Positions 6,475 to 12,905 of a DNA stretch of 19,289 bases are shown here, in pieces; within the stretch, counting starts at the first letter, position 1; each line of letters opens with the position of its first letter. The stretch covers positions 1 to 19,289 of the forward strand of contig CAKPCG010000030.1 in the NCBI GenBank assembly GCA_934141475.1, written 5' to 3'. The notes below the pieces were generated by a model. The model was not told where the DNA came from. It searched no databases and worked only from the letters and a program-made list of their open reading frames with translations. This DNA comes from an uncultured Clostridia bacterium. Its GTDB lineage: Bacteria; Bacillota; Clostridia; TANB77; CAG-508. The position numbers and the translations under genes were made by a program.

Positions 6475-8193
6475 ATGAATAATATAGTAAAAAAAGCAAT
6501 ATGTGGTATTAGTTTAGTTACAATATGTGGTTTATATACAATGCCAATATATGCAATATCCGAAAAAGATTCAATGTATTGTAGAGCAAATAATATAGGT
6601 GTAGTTTATAAAGAGACTTCAAATGGTGAAGAAAAAAATGAAGATATACCAATAGAAACATCTATAAAATATTACTTAGATGAAAATGAAATTTCTATAG
6701 ATGATTTGAAAAGAAAATCTGGAAAAGTAAAAATAGAAATTAACTTTACAAATAAAGAAGAAAAAACAGAGGTAATAGATGGAAAAGAAGTTAAAATGTA
6801 TACACCATATCTAGTAGCATGTGGAACTATATTAGATAACGAAAAATTTTCTAATGTTACAATATCTAGCGGAAAGGTAATAGATAATGGAACAAATTCA
6901 GTAGTTCTTGGAATTAGTATGCCAGGAATGCAAGAAAGTTTAAATTTAAAAGAAATTGAAATTCCTGAAAATGTTACAATAGAAGCAGATGTAAAAGATT
7001 TTGAACTAGGAAATATGTACATGTATATAGAATCAAATGTATTTGATGATGATAGTCTAGACTTTTTAGATGAATTTGATAGTTTGTATGAGCAAGCAAA
7101 TAGTTTAAAAAGTGCGAGTAACCAGCTAGTAAGTGGAAGTAGTAACTTAAAAAATGGAGCAAATAGCTATTCAGAAAAAATGGGAGAATTTAACTCGGGA
7201 TTATCAAACTATGCAAATGGTGTAAGCAAAGTAAGTTCAAATTATTCTAAAATAAATGATGGAATAGTTTCTGTAAATGAAAATACTAAAAAGATTGCTG
7301 AAGGAAGTTCTAGTTTATCAAGTGGAATAAAAGACTTGAAAAATAATCTATCTACTATAATTTCTGCAATAGGAAGTATAAAAACAGGAGTGGATGGAAT
7401 AGATAGTGGACTTACAAAAATGAATACAGCTGTTGAAGGATCTATAGAAAATATAACAAATTTAACATCTAAAAATTCTGAAACAGCAAAAGCTTTATCT
7501 ACACTAGGTACAAATACAAGCACATCAATTCAAAGCTTAAAAACAACTAAAAAAGCTTTAGAAACAACAGCAGATGAAATTGAAGACGAAGAAGCAAAAA
7601 ATAAATTATTAACACAAGTAAAATCATTGGATGAACAAATTACAGTATTAGAAAAAAATGTTGCCACAGAAAGAGCAGCATATAATAAAGCTATGGAAAC
7701 AGAGACAACACAAGTTTTAACAGGATTAAATACATTAAAAACATCATTAGAAACACTAAAAGGAGTATCAAGCAAGGTAACAGCAGGAATAAACCAATTA
7801 GTTTCAGGTTCACCAGAGTTACAAGAAGGATTAAATAAATTAGAAGAAGGATCAAATTCATTAACTAGTGGAGCTAAAAGTTTAAGTGATGGAACAACTA
7901 CATTATCTAGTGGTGCAAACGAATTGAAGAGTGGAATAGATACATTAAACTCTAATACAGAAACTATAAAAACTAGTGGTGATAAATTAAATGAAGTAGC
8001 AAAAACACTATCTAGTGGTGCTACAACTTTATCAGATGGTATGAAACAATTTGATAATGAAGGAATTAGCAAAATTTATAATTTTGTAAATGGTGATGTT
8101 AAAGGAGCTGAAAATAGAGTTCAAAAATTAATGGATTTAGCAAAAGAAAGTTCTTCTTATAAATACATTTTAAAAGTTGATGATTTAAAATAA
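6475..8193 (+). CDS. Secreted coiled-coil protein with xxxLxxG heptad repeats
   Basis: A 572-residue exported protein. Residues 1-27 form a signal peptide (MNNIVKKAICGISLVTICGL, ending in a YA-type cleavage site). The N-terminal part (to about residue 200) is beta-rich with no recognised fold. Two blocks of xxxLxxG heptads (about residues 215-290 and 440-520; examples SGSSNLKNG, SLTSGAKSLSDG and TLSSGANELKSG) surround a glutamate/lysine-rich coiled coil. Such repeats occur in YhgE/Pip-like and MMPL-associated envelope proteins. The ATG at 6475 is chosen over one at 6439: AAAGG lies 8 bases upstream, it does not overlap the exporter gene, and it gives a normal signal peptide. No C-terminal membrane anchor or sortase motif is visible, although many relatives have a transmembrane end. 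It probably works with the preceding MMPL transporter outside the membrane; this is inferred from the operon. Confidence 0.8.
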   Translation: MNNIVKKAICGISLVTICGLYTMPIYAISEKDSMYCRANNIGVVYKETSNGEEKNEDIPIETSIKYYLDENEISIDDLKRKSGKVKIEINFTNKEEKTEVIDGKEVKMYTPYLVACGTILDNEKFSNVTISSGKVIDNGTNSVVLGISMPGMQESLNLKEIEIPENVTIEADVKDFELGNMYMYIESNVFDDDSLDFLDEFDSLYEQANSLKSASNQLVSGSSNLKNGANSYSEKMGEFNSGLSNYANGVSKVSSNYSKINDGIVSVNENTKKIAEGSSSLSSGIKDLKNNLSTIISAIGSIKTGVDGIDSGLTKMNTAVEGSIENITNLTSKNSETAKALSTLGTNTSTSIQSLKTTKKALETTADEIEDEEAKNKLLTQVKSLDEQITVLEKNVATERAAYNKAMETETTQVLTGLNTLKTSLETLKGVSSKVTAGINQLVSGSPELQEGLNKLEEGSNSLTSGAKSLSDGTTTLSSGANELKSGIDTLNSNTETIKTSGDKLNEVAKTLSSGATTLSDGMKQFDNEGISKIYNFVNGDVKGAENRVQKLMDLAKESSSYKYILKVDDLK

Positions 8194-8198
8194 AATTC

Positions 8199-8227
8199 TT
8201 GACTTTGGTATAAAATTAATATAAAAT
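8199..8227 (+). promoter_or_regulatory. Sigma-A promoter for dgkA
   Basis: TTGACT (8199-8204) and TAAAAT (8222-8227) are separated by exactly 17 bp, immediately after the stop codon of the secreted coiled-coil gene. No terminator hairpin is seen between the two genes, so some read-through from the TetR-controlled operon remains possible. Confidence 0.7.
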
Positions 8228-8250
8228 GCAAATAAAAAAGGAAACGCAAA

Positions 8251-8613
8251 ATGAAAAAAATTATAAAAAGTTTTAAATATGCTTTAGAAGGTTTTATAAC
8301 ATCTTTTAAAACAGAGCAGAATATGAAAATACATATATTTATAATGAGTATGGTAATAATATTTGGAATATTTCTAAAAATTAGTAAAGCAGAATGGATT
8401 ATTTGCATAATATTATTTGCAGTTGTAATAAGTGCAGAATTATTTAATACAGCTATAGAAACTGTAGTTGATATGATAACATTAGAAAAAAATGAAAAGG
8501 CCAAAATTGCTAAAGATGTATCAGCATCTGCTGTACTTGTATTAGCAATAGGAGCAAGTATAATAGGTCTCATTATATTCATACCTAAAATAATACTATT
8601 CATAAATATTTAA
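8251..8613 (+). CDS. dgkA: Undecaprenol/diacylglycerol kinase, DgkA family
   Basis: A 120-residue small membrane kinase. Gram-positive members mostly phosphorylate undecaprenol to recycle the cell-wall lipid carrier, and some use diacylglycerol. The family signature is clear: a short amphipathic N-terminus (SFKYALEGFITSFKTEQNMKIH), then three membrane helices, with the catalytic segment SAELFNTAIETVVD (about residues 63-76) and the AKIAKDVSASAVLVLAI block. The glutamates and asparagine of the ATP/Mg site are present. Length is normal. AAAGG precedes the ATG, and a consensus promoter lies just upstream. In this genome it sits near probable glycolipid synthases, so a diacylglycerol role cannot be excluded, but the undecaprenol assignment is the default for this lineage. 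Confidence 0.92.
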   Translation: MKKIIKSFKYALEGFITSFKTEQNMKIHIFIMSMVIIFGIFLKISKAEWIICIILFAVVISAELFNTAIETVVDMITLEKNEKAKIAKDVSASAVLVLAIGASIIGLIIFIPKIILFINI

Positions 8614-8635
8614 TAAAATAAAGGAGGTAATAAAA

Positions 8636-9181
8636 ATGGAATATTTAGAAAAAGTTTTAAAGAAAACAGGAGTTACATCATTAGTTACATCAATTATTTT
8701 TGCTATTCTTGCATTAATTTTAATAGCAAAACCAGATGAAACTATTAAGTTTTTTGGAATTGTTTTAGGAATTATGTTTGTTTTAGTTGGATTATACAAA
8801 ATTATTAATTATGTACAAAACAAAGGAAAATACGATTTCTATAATTATGACATAGCATATGGTTTTATTGCAATTATACTTGGAATAGTAACTATTTGCT
8901 ATAGCACACAAATAGGTGCAATATTTAGAATACTTATAGGTTTGTGGATTGTATATAGTGCAATTTTAAGAATAAATTTAGCATTAAAACTAAAAGTAGT
9001 TGATTCAAATATATGGATTTATAGTTTAGTTATAGCTATACTTATGGGAATTTGTGGAATATTTGTTATATGCAATTCAGGAGCTGTTATAGTAACATTA
9101 GGAGTAGTTGTAGTTATTTATTCTGTACTTGATATTATTGAAAGTATTATGTTTTTAAAAAATGTAAACAAACTTAGTTAA
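8636..9181 (+). CDS. HdeD/DUF308-family membrane protein
   Basis: A 181-residue integral membrane protein of unknown function. It contains six predicted helices arranged as three pairs, with the DUF308 pattern: a pair ending in FFGIVLGIMFVLVGLYKI (about residues 40-58), then YGFIAIILGIVTIC, IGLWIVYSAILRI and a final LGVVVVIYSVLDIIESI. HdeD of E. coli is linked to acid resistance, but most members have no assigned role. A strong AAAGGAGG ribosome binding site lies 8 bases before the ATG. The gene follows dgkA by 22 bp and is probably cotranscribed with it. A 14-bp hairpin overlaps its last codons. Confidence 0.85.
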   Translation: MEYLEKVLKKTGVTSLVTSIIFAILALILIAKPDETIKFFGIVLGIMFVLVGLYKIINYVQNKGKYDFYNYDIAYGFIAIILGIVTICYSTQIGAIFRILIGLWIVYSAILRINLALKLKVVDSNIWIYSLVIAILMGICGIFVICNSGAVIVTLGVVVVIYSVLDIIESIMFLKNVNKLS

Positions 9182-9197
9182 TTCTAAGTTTGTTTAC
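9164..9197. other. Perfect 14-bp hairpin at the end of the DUF308 gene
   Basis: GTAAACAAACTTAG (9164-9177) and its exact complement at 9184-9197 are separated by six bases. The left arm encodes the last residues of the DUF308 protein and the loop contains its stop codon. On the plus strand no T-run follows, so this is not a standard terminator; it may protect the 3' end, partly terminate or separate expression of the next gene. It lies upstream of the preferred start of the YihY-family gene. Confidence 0.6.
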
Positions 9198-9237
9198 AAA
9201 ATTATTAAATATTTTTGAAAAAATAAGGAATGAAAAG

Positions 9238-10089
9238 ATGAGTGAGAATACAATAAAAAAATGGTATAAAAGAATTGAAAAATTAATGTATAATATTAGA
9301 GTAGACCGTATTGGAGAGTGCTCAGCACAGTGTGCTTATTATACAATTTTATCTTTTATACCATTTCTTATTTTACTAATAACATTAATTCAATACACAA
9401 ATATTCAGCCTCAAACACTATTTGAAGCAATTTCTAAAATTATTCCATCTGGTATGAATGAATTTGTTTTAGGGATTGTGCAAGAGGTTTATTCAAAGTC
9501 ATTTGGAACAGTTTCAATCTCTATAATATTTACAATTTGGGCTGCAGGAAAAGGCCTTTTTGCATTAACAAAAGGATTACAAGTAGTTTATAGAACTAAT
9601 GAAAAAAAACAAAGCTCATACATATCACTAAGATTAAGTGTACTTTTAGAAACGGTTTTATTTATAGTTTTAATTGTGGCAGGCCTTACTTTATTAGTGT
9701 TTGGAGACACATTAAAAAATATAGCAAAAGAACATTTTGGTGGATTTAAAAATTTTAATACTGTTTCTTCAGTATTTACAGAATTTTTGTTTATTTTTGC
9801 AACTTTTTTAGTGTTTTTGTTATTATACAAATTTATGCCAAAACATAAAGTAACTTTTAAAAGTCAACTACTTGGAGCTGTTTTCGGAGCTATTGCACTT
9901 AATGTTGTTTCATTTGTATTTTCTAAATATTTATACATATTTAAAGGATTTTCTTGGACATATGGAAGTTTAACAACATTAATGCTTATAATGATGTGGA
10001 CATATTCTTGCTTTTATACAGTATTTTTAGGTGCAGAATTTAATAAATGGCTTGATAAAATAAAAATAGAAAGAAAAATTACAGGGTAA
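9238..10089 (+). CDS. YihY/BrkB-family inner-membrane protein
   Basis: A 283-residue polytopic membrane protein. These proteins were once called ribonuclease BN, a name now known to be wrong for the family, and their function is not established. The family pattern is present: RIGECSAQCAYYTILSFIPFLILLITL at the first helix (about residues 23-49), IIPSGMNEFVLGIV, then WAAGKGLFALTKGLQVVYR (about residues 101-119), KFMPKHKVTFKSQLLGAVFGAI, and a C-terminal GSLTTLMLIMMWTYSCFYTVFLGAEFN. About six helices are predicted. The ATG at 9238 is chosen because AAGGA lies 8 bases upstream; a TTG at 9190 in the same frame would place the start inside the preceding hairpin and has no ribosome binding site. It ends at a strong bidirectional terminator. 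Confidence 0.88.
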   Translation: MSENTIKKWYKRIEKLMYNIRVDRIGECSAQCAYYTILSFIPFLILLITLIQYTNIQPQTLFEAISKIIPSGMNEFVLGIVQEVYSKSFGTVSISIIFTIWAAGKGLFALTKGLQVVYRTNEKKQSSYISLRLSVLLETVLFIVLIVAGLTLLVFGDTLKNIAKEHFGGFKNFNTVSSVFTEFLFIFATFLVFLLLYKFMPKHKVTFKSQLLGAVFGAIALNVVSFVFSKYLYIFKGFSWTYGSLTTLMLIMMWTYSCFYTVFLGAEFNKWLDKIKIERKITG

Positions 10090-10127
10090 AAAATGGGTTT
10101 AAGTTTTTTCTTAAACCCATTTTTTAC
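10086..10127. terminator. Perfect 18-bp bidirectional terminator
   Basis: An 18-bp perfect inverted repeat (10086-10103 and 10110-10127) with a six-T loop lies between convergent genes. The core is ATGGGTTTAAG and each arm carries a run of six A or T, so both transcripts have an AAAAAA-stem-TTTTTT terminator. It begins over the stop codon of the YihY-family gene and ends four bases before the stop codon of the endonuclease V gene. Confidence 0.93.
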
Positions 10128-10131
10128 TTTA

Positions 10132-10824
10132 TTATTTTTTCTGCAAGAATTGACTTCTTAACTTATGTGTTTCGATATCTGCAAGTCTTGTAGGGATTGG
10201 AATTCTGCTTTCTTTGTTTACACATTTAAGAATTATTTCTTTTGCATTATTAAGATTCATATAGTTACCAACAGATACAAATATAGGTTTACAATGGAGT
10301 CTACTTCTTAAAGCAATTCCAACTTTTTCAGAAGAGCTATTATAAATATTTGTACTAGCACCAAATGAATCTGAAGGTATGTCGAAACTTGGTATTTCAT
10401 TAGAATGGTAAAATTTTTTAGCAACACCAATACAAGGTTTATTTAAATAAAAAGAAGCATGTGTTGCTATTCCCATTTTTCTTGGATGTAAAATTCCATT
10501 TCCGTCAAAAACAAAAACGTCAGGAGTTATTTTAAGCTTTTTTGAAGTTTCAAGTACTAATGGAAGTTCTCTAAAACTTAAAAATCCAGGTAAGTATTCT
10601 ACATCTACTTTGTTTGTATAGCTTGCTTGATCCACAACTTTTAAAGTATGAAAATCAAGTACAACTATACTGCAACATCCATATTCTTGATTTTGCATTT
10701 TAGTATAAGCTACATCTACTCCTGCAATATACCGAATTTTTGCATAGTCTAAAGCATCTTGGCAGATTTTTGCTTGAAGATTTTTCTGCATTTTTGACCA
10801 TTCTGTTTTTGGATATGTAGTCAT
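10132..10824 (-). CDS. nfi: Endonuclease V (deoxyinosine 3' endonuclease)
   Basis: A 230-residue enzyme that nicks DNA (or RNA in some relatives) one phosphodiester 3' of inosine and starts repair of deaminated adenine. All family motifs are seen: IAGVDVAY with metal ligand Asp37, EYLPGFLSFRELP with the strand-separating wedge and Glu86, VFVFDGNGILHPRKMGIATHAS with Asp107, PCIGVAKK with the conserved lysine pair near 136, and RIPIPTRLADIETHKLR near the C-terminus. Length is normal. The start follows AGGAGGA by seven bases. It is a monocistronic minus-strand gene with its own consensus promoter and a leader of about 130 nt. Its terminator is shared with the convergent membrane-protein gene. 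Confidence 0.96.
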   Translation of the reverse strand: MTTYPKTEWSKMQKNLQAKICQDALDYAKIRYIAGVDVAYTKMQNQEYGCCSIVVLDFHTLKVVDQASYTNKVDVEYLPGFLSFRELPLVLETSKKLKITPDVFVFDGNGILHPRKMGIATHASFYLNKPCIGVAKKFYHSNEIPSFDIPSDSFGASTNIYNSSSEKVGIALRSRLHCKPIFVSVGNYMNLNNAKEIILKCVNKESRIPIPTRLADIETHKLRSQFLQKK

Positions 10825-10962
10825 TTTTTTATCCTCCTTAAAATATAAACAGTAAAAAATCTTTTCCTCCTTTGTATATTTTTATTAATAACGAACTAAA
10901 TATTTTAGTTCATGTAAATTGGAATTAACTATGTAATTCCGATTGAGAATAATGGTAGGTAC

Positions 10963-10991
10963 ATTATACTATTGATTTGAAATTATGTCAA
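10963..10991 (-). promoter_or_regulatory. Consensus sigma-A promoter for endonuclease V
   Basis: Read on the minus strand, TTGACA (top-strand 10986-10991) and TATAAT (10963-10968) are separated by 17 bp: a perfect consensus promoter. Transcription would start near 10956, giving a leader of about 130 nt. Confidence 0.85.
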
Positions 10992-11038
10992 TTTATACTT
11001 GAAAAAACTATAAAAAGGCGAAAATCGAAGATTACGCA

Positions 11039-11067
11039 TTGTAAGTACATATGATTTGTGATATAAT
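11039..11067 (+). promoter_or_regulatory. Extended -10 promoter of the secreted orphan gene
   Basis: TTGTAA (11039-11044) and TATAAT (11062-11067) are 17 bp apart; TG at 11059-11060 makes an extended -10. The GTGATATAAT core is shared exactly with the promoter at 16823-16851, which serves the other compositionally unusual gene. Confidence 0.75.
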
Positions 11068-11076
11068 TATATTGAT

Positions 11077-11090
11077 ATGCCTAATGGCAT
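11077..11090 (+). other. Hairpin at the presumed 5' end of the orphan mRNA
   Basis: ATGCC-TAAT-GGCAT forms a 5-bp stem with a 4-base loop about three bases after the expected transcription start. A similar, longer hairpin lies at the same place in the leader of the gene at 16936. A 5'-terminal stem of this kind would be expected to stabilise mRNA. Confidence 0.45.
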
Positions 11091-11138
11091 GCCGAAGTAA
11101 GTTTTCATATTAAAAAATAAACAAAGGAGGACAAAAAT

Positions 11139-11852
11139 ATGAAAACAAAAAGAACTATTTTAGTAACTTTATTAACCACAGCTATGATGCTTATGGTAAG
11201 CATTGTTCCTGCTCGGGCGGCCGAAAAGTTAAATGCTAGTCAGATTGATAGTATGACTTGGTCAGAAATCAAAACTGCTAGTGAAGCAGATGAGGATTTT
11301 TCAGAGTATCAGCTGGTAAACCAGTTTGTGAGACTCGTATCTTCATTTGATAAACCTAATGCCAATTTTAATTTTATTAAAGGAACCGAAGGAAATGTAA
11401 CTGATGATTTCAATGTTGAATTTGAACTTTGTAGAAATATAGAGAAAAAATTTAACGAAGCAACCGGAAATGAGCTGTTTTTCTCAATGCACAAGTATAC
11501 AGACTTGGTGGGAATTACAGTTTCAGGGAACCGTAATCTTATTGGTTCCTTAAGAGAAAAAGTACGTATCGGCGAAGAGCGTACGCTCAAAGCTGGATAT
11601 CGCTACTATTCTTCTGCATGGAACTGGGGCTCTGGAAAATATGCAGATATTTCCAGAGTTGAAGATGACGAAAGACGACTCAGCAATGGTCAGACTGTAA
11701 AAATTTCAGCAATTGCTTATTTAAATGTAAAGGGCGAAGTGGTACACACTGAAAGGGAAGATAAAGTAGAGTGTGGCGTAGAAGATAATGTCATGGTACT
11801 GCTTACTTCTAATGGAGTTAACATGGGTTGGATAGACCCGAGTAACCTGTAA
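11139..11852 (+). CDS. Secreted protein of unknown function, foreign composition
   Basis: I do not recognise this 237-residue protein. Residues 1-27 form a signal peptide (basic MKTKR, hydrophobic ILVTLLTTAMMLMVSIV, then PARAA), so it is exported. The mature part is soluble-looking, mixed in charge and without membrane segments or a cell-wall anchor. A middle block (about residues 75-175) includes FELCRNIEKKFNEATGNELF and a Trp/Tyr-rich GYRYYSSAWNWGSGKY. The end, VMVLLTSNGVNMGWIDPSNL, resembles the closing strand of bacterial SH3-like domains; this is a weak guess. Composition stands out: positions 11581-11640 contain 29 G+C of 60, and arginine is often CGN (CGG, CGT, CGC, CGA), rare in neighbouring genes. 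AAAGGAGG precedes the ATG, and it has its own promoter and terminator. Recent transfer is likely. Confidence 0.75.
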   Translation: MKTKRTILVTLLTTAMMLMVSIVPARAAEKLNASQIDSMTWSEIKTASEADEDFSEYQLVNQFVRLVSSFDKPNANFNFIKGTEGNVTDDFNVEFELCRNIEKKFNEATGNELFFSMHKYTDLVGITVSGNRNLIGSLREKVRIGEERTLKAGYRYYSSAWNWGSGKYADISRVEDDERRLSNGQTVKISAIAYLNVKGEVVHTEREDKVECGVEDNVMVLLTSNGVNMGWIDPSNL

Positions 11853-11868
11853 ACGAATAGTTCCTAAG

Positions 11869-11895
11869 AGAGGATTCATTTTGAATCCTCTTTTT
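11869..11895 (+). terminator. Intrinsic terminator of the secreted orphan gene
   Basis: AGAGGATTCA (11869-11878) and TGAATCCTCT (11882-11891) form a 10-bp perfect stem with a three-base loop, followed by a T run to 11895. It isolates the orphan from the fructose operon. Confidence 0.93.
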
Positions 11896-11960
11896 AGTTT
11901 GCCCAAAAATGTATATATTTTAAATCATTGGGAAAAATTTAAAATAAAAGGAGAAAAAAT

Positions 11961-12869
11961 ATGATTTATACAATAACTCTAAATCCAGCATTAGATTATA
12001 CTTTAGAAGTTAAAGATTTTAATATAAACAAAATAAACAAAAGCAAAACTAAATATATTTTACCAGGTGGAAAAGGAATAAATGTATCTATAATTTTGAA
12101 AAGATTGGATATTAATTCAACAGCAATAGGTTTTATTTCGGGGTTTGTAGGAGAAGAAATAAAAAGACAGCTTAGTTTACAAAAAATAGATACAAATTTT
12201 ATAAACATAAATAGTCAAAATTCCAGAATAAATGTAAAAATCTTAGATGGAGAAAAAGAAACAGCGGTAAACTGTAAAGGACCATTTATAGAGAAAAAAT
12301 ATATAGATGAATTATTAAAAAAATTAGATAACCTAAAAAATGACGATATTTTAGTATTATCAGGAAGTATACCAGATGGAGTGGATTTAAATATATATGA
12401 AAAAATGTGTGAAAAATTAAAAAATAAAAACGTAAAAATTATTGTAGATTCTACAAAAGATTTACTTTTAAATACGCTAAAATACAATCCTTTTTTAATA
12501 AAACCAAATCAAAATGAACTAGAAGAAATTTTTAATATAAATATTTCAACAAAAGAGCAAGCTATTGAATATGCAAAAAAATTGCAACAAAAAGGTGCTA
12601 AAAATGTGCTTGTATCTATGGGAGGAAATGGCTTAGTTTTTTTAGATGAAAATGGAAATTGTTATAAACAAAAGGCAATCAAAATCAAAAAAATTATAAA
12701 TACAGTAGGTGCAGGAGATTCAATGGTAGCAGGATTTTTAGCAGGATATTTAAAATATAATGATTATAATGAAGCTTTAAAATTAGGTATTTCTGCTGCA
12801 ACTGCAACTGTTAATTCTGTATATTTAGGAGAAAAAGAAGAAATAATTGAATATTTTAATAGTTTTTAG
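11961..12869 (+). CDS. fruK: 1-phosphofructokinase (PfkB family)
   Basis: A 302-residue sugar kinase that converts fructose 1-phosphate, the product of the fructose PTS, to fructose 1,6-bisphosphate with ATP. It begins with MIYTITLNPALDYTLEV, the characteristic FruK/LacC N-terminus. PfkB signature 1 is GGKGINVSIILKRL (about residues 33-46). Signature 2 contains the anion hole and catalytic base: NTVGAGDSMVAGFLAGYL with Asp253. Length is normal. AAAGGAGAA precedes the ATG. It is the first gene of a fruK-fruA-ptsH-ptsI operon; fruA follows by 36 bp. No DeoR-type FruR regulator gene accompanies it in this window. Tagatose-6-phosphate kinase is the main alternative, but the neighbouring fructose EIIABC favours FruK. 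Confidence 0.93.
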   Translation: MIYTITLNPALDYTLEVKDFNINKINKSKTKYILPGGKGINVSIILKRLDINSTAIGFISGFVGEEIKRQLSLQKIDTNFININSQNSRINVKILDGEKETAVNCKGPFIEKKYIDELLKKLDNLKNDDILVLSGSIPDGVDLNIYEKMCEKLKNKNVKIIVDSTKDLLLNTLKYNPFLIKPNQNELEEIFNINISTKEQAIEYAKKLQQKGAKNVLVSMGGNGLVFLDENGNCYKQKAIKIKKIINTVGAGDSMVAGFLAGYLKYNDYNEALKLGISAATATVNSVYLGEKEEIIEYFNSF

Positions 12870-12905
12870 TCAAAATAGTATTATAAAGAAGGGAGAAAAA
12901 TTTTT

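Larger units (their letters stand above)
10825..11138. other. 314-bp divergent intergenic region
   Basis: No gene is seen here. On the minus strand it holds the endonuclease V promoter and a leader with two hairpins: GAACTAAA-N3-TTTAGTTC (10893-10911) and GGAATTA-N6-TAATTCC (10921-10940). There are also two Shine-Dalgarno-like sites, AGGAGGA at 10832-10838 (used) and AAAGGAGGAA at 10864-10873, which has no start codon after it. On the plus strand it holds the promoter, 5' hairpin and AAAGGAGG site of the secreted orphan gene. Confidence 0.7.

Noticed and set aside
7530..8072. Minus-strand 180-codon open frame
   Set aside because: It is antisense to the LxxG-repeat part of the secreted coiled-coil gene. 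Repetitive Ser/Gly codons keep the opposite frame open; it has no ribosome binding site and no plausible protein family.
8157..8603. Minus-strand 148-codon hydrophobic open frame
   Set aside because: It lies opposite the dgkA gene, which has clear family motifs and a promoter. The hydrophobicity is a mirror of the membrane codons on the plus strand.
9190..9237. TTG start for the YihY-family protein
   Set aside because: It lies inside a perfect hairpin without a ribosome binding site; the ATG at 9238 has AAGGA at good spacing.
11077..11100. Possible 7-codon leader peptide (MPNGMPK)
   Set aside because: It begins about three bases after the expected transcript start, has no ribosome binding site and coincides with a hairpin.
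11899..11940. Operator or promoter for the fructose operon (CCCAA ... TTGGG)
   Set aside because: The arms are only five bases and 22 bases apart, and no convincing -35/-10 pair with normal spacing was found, so no feature is claimed although a promoter must exist nearby.
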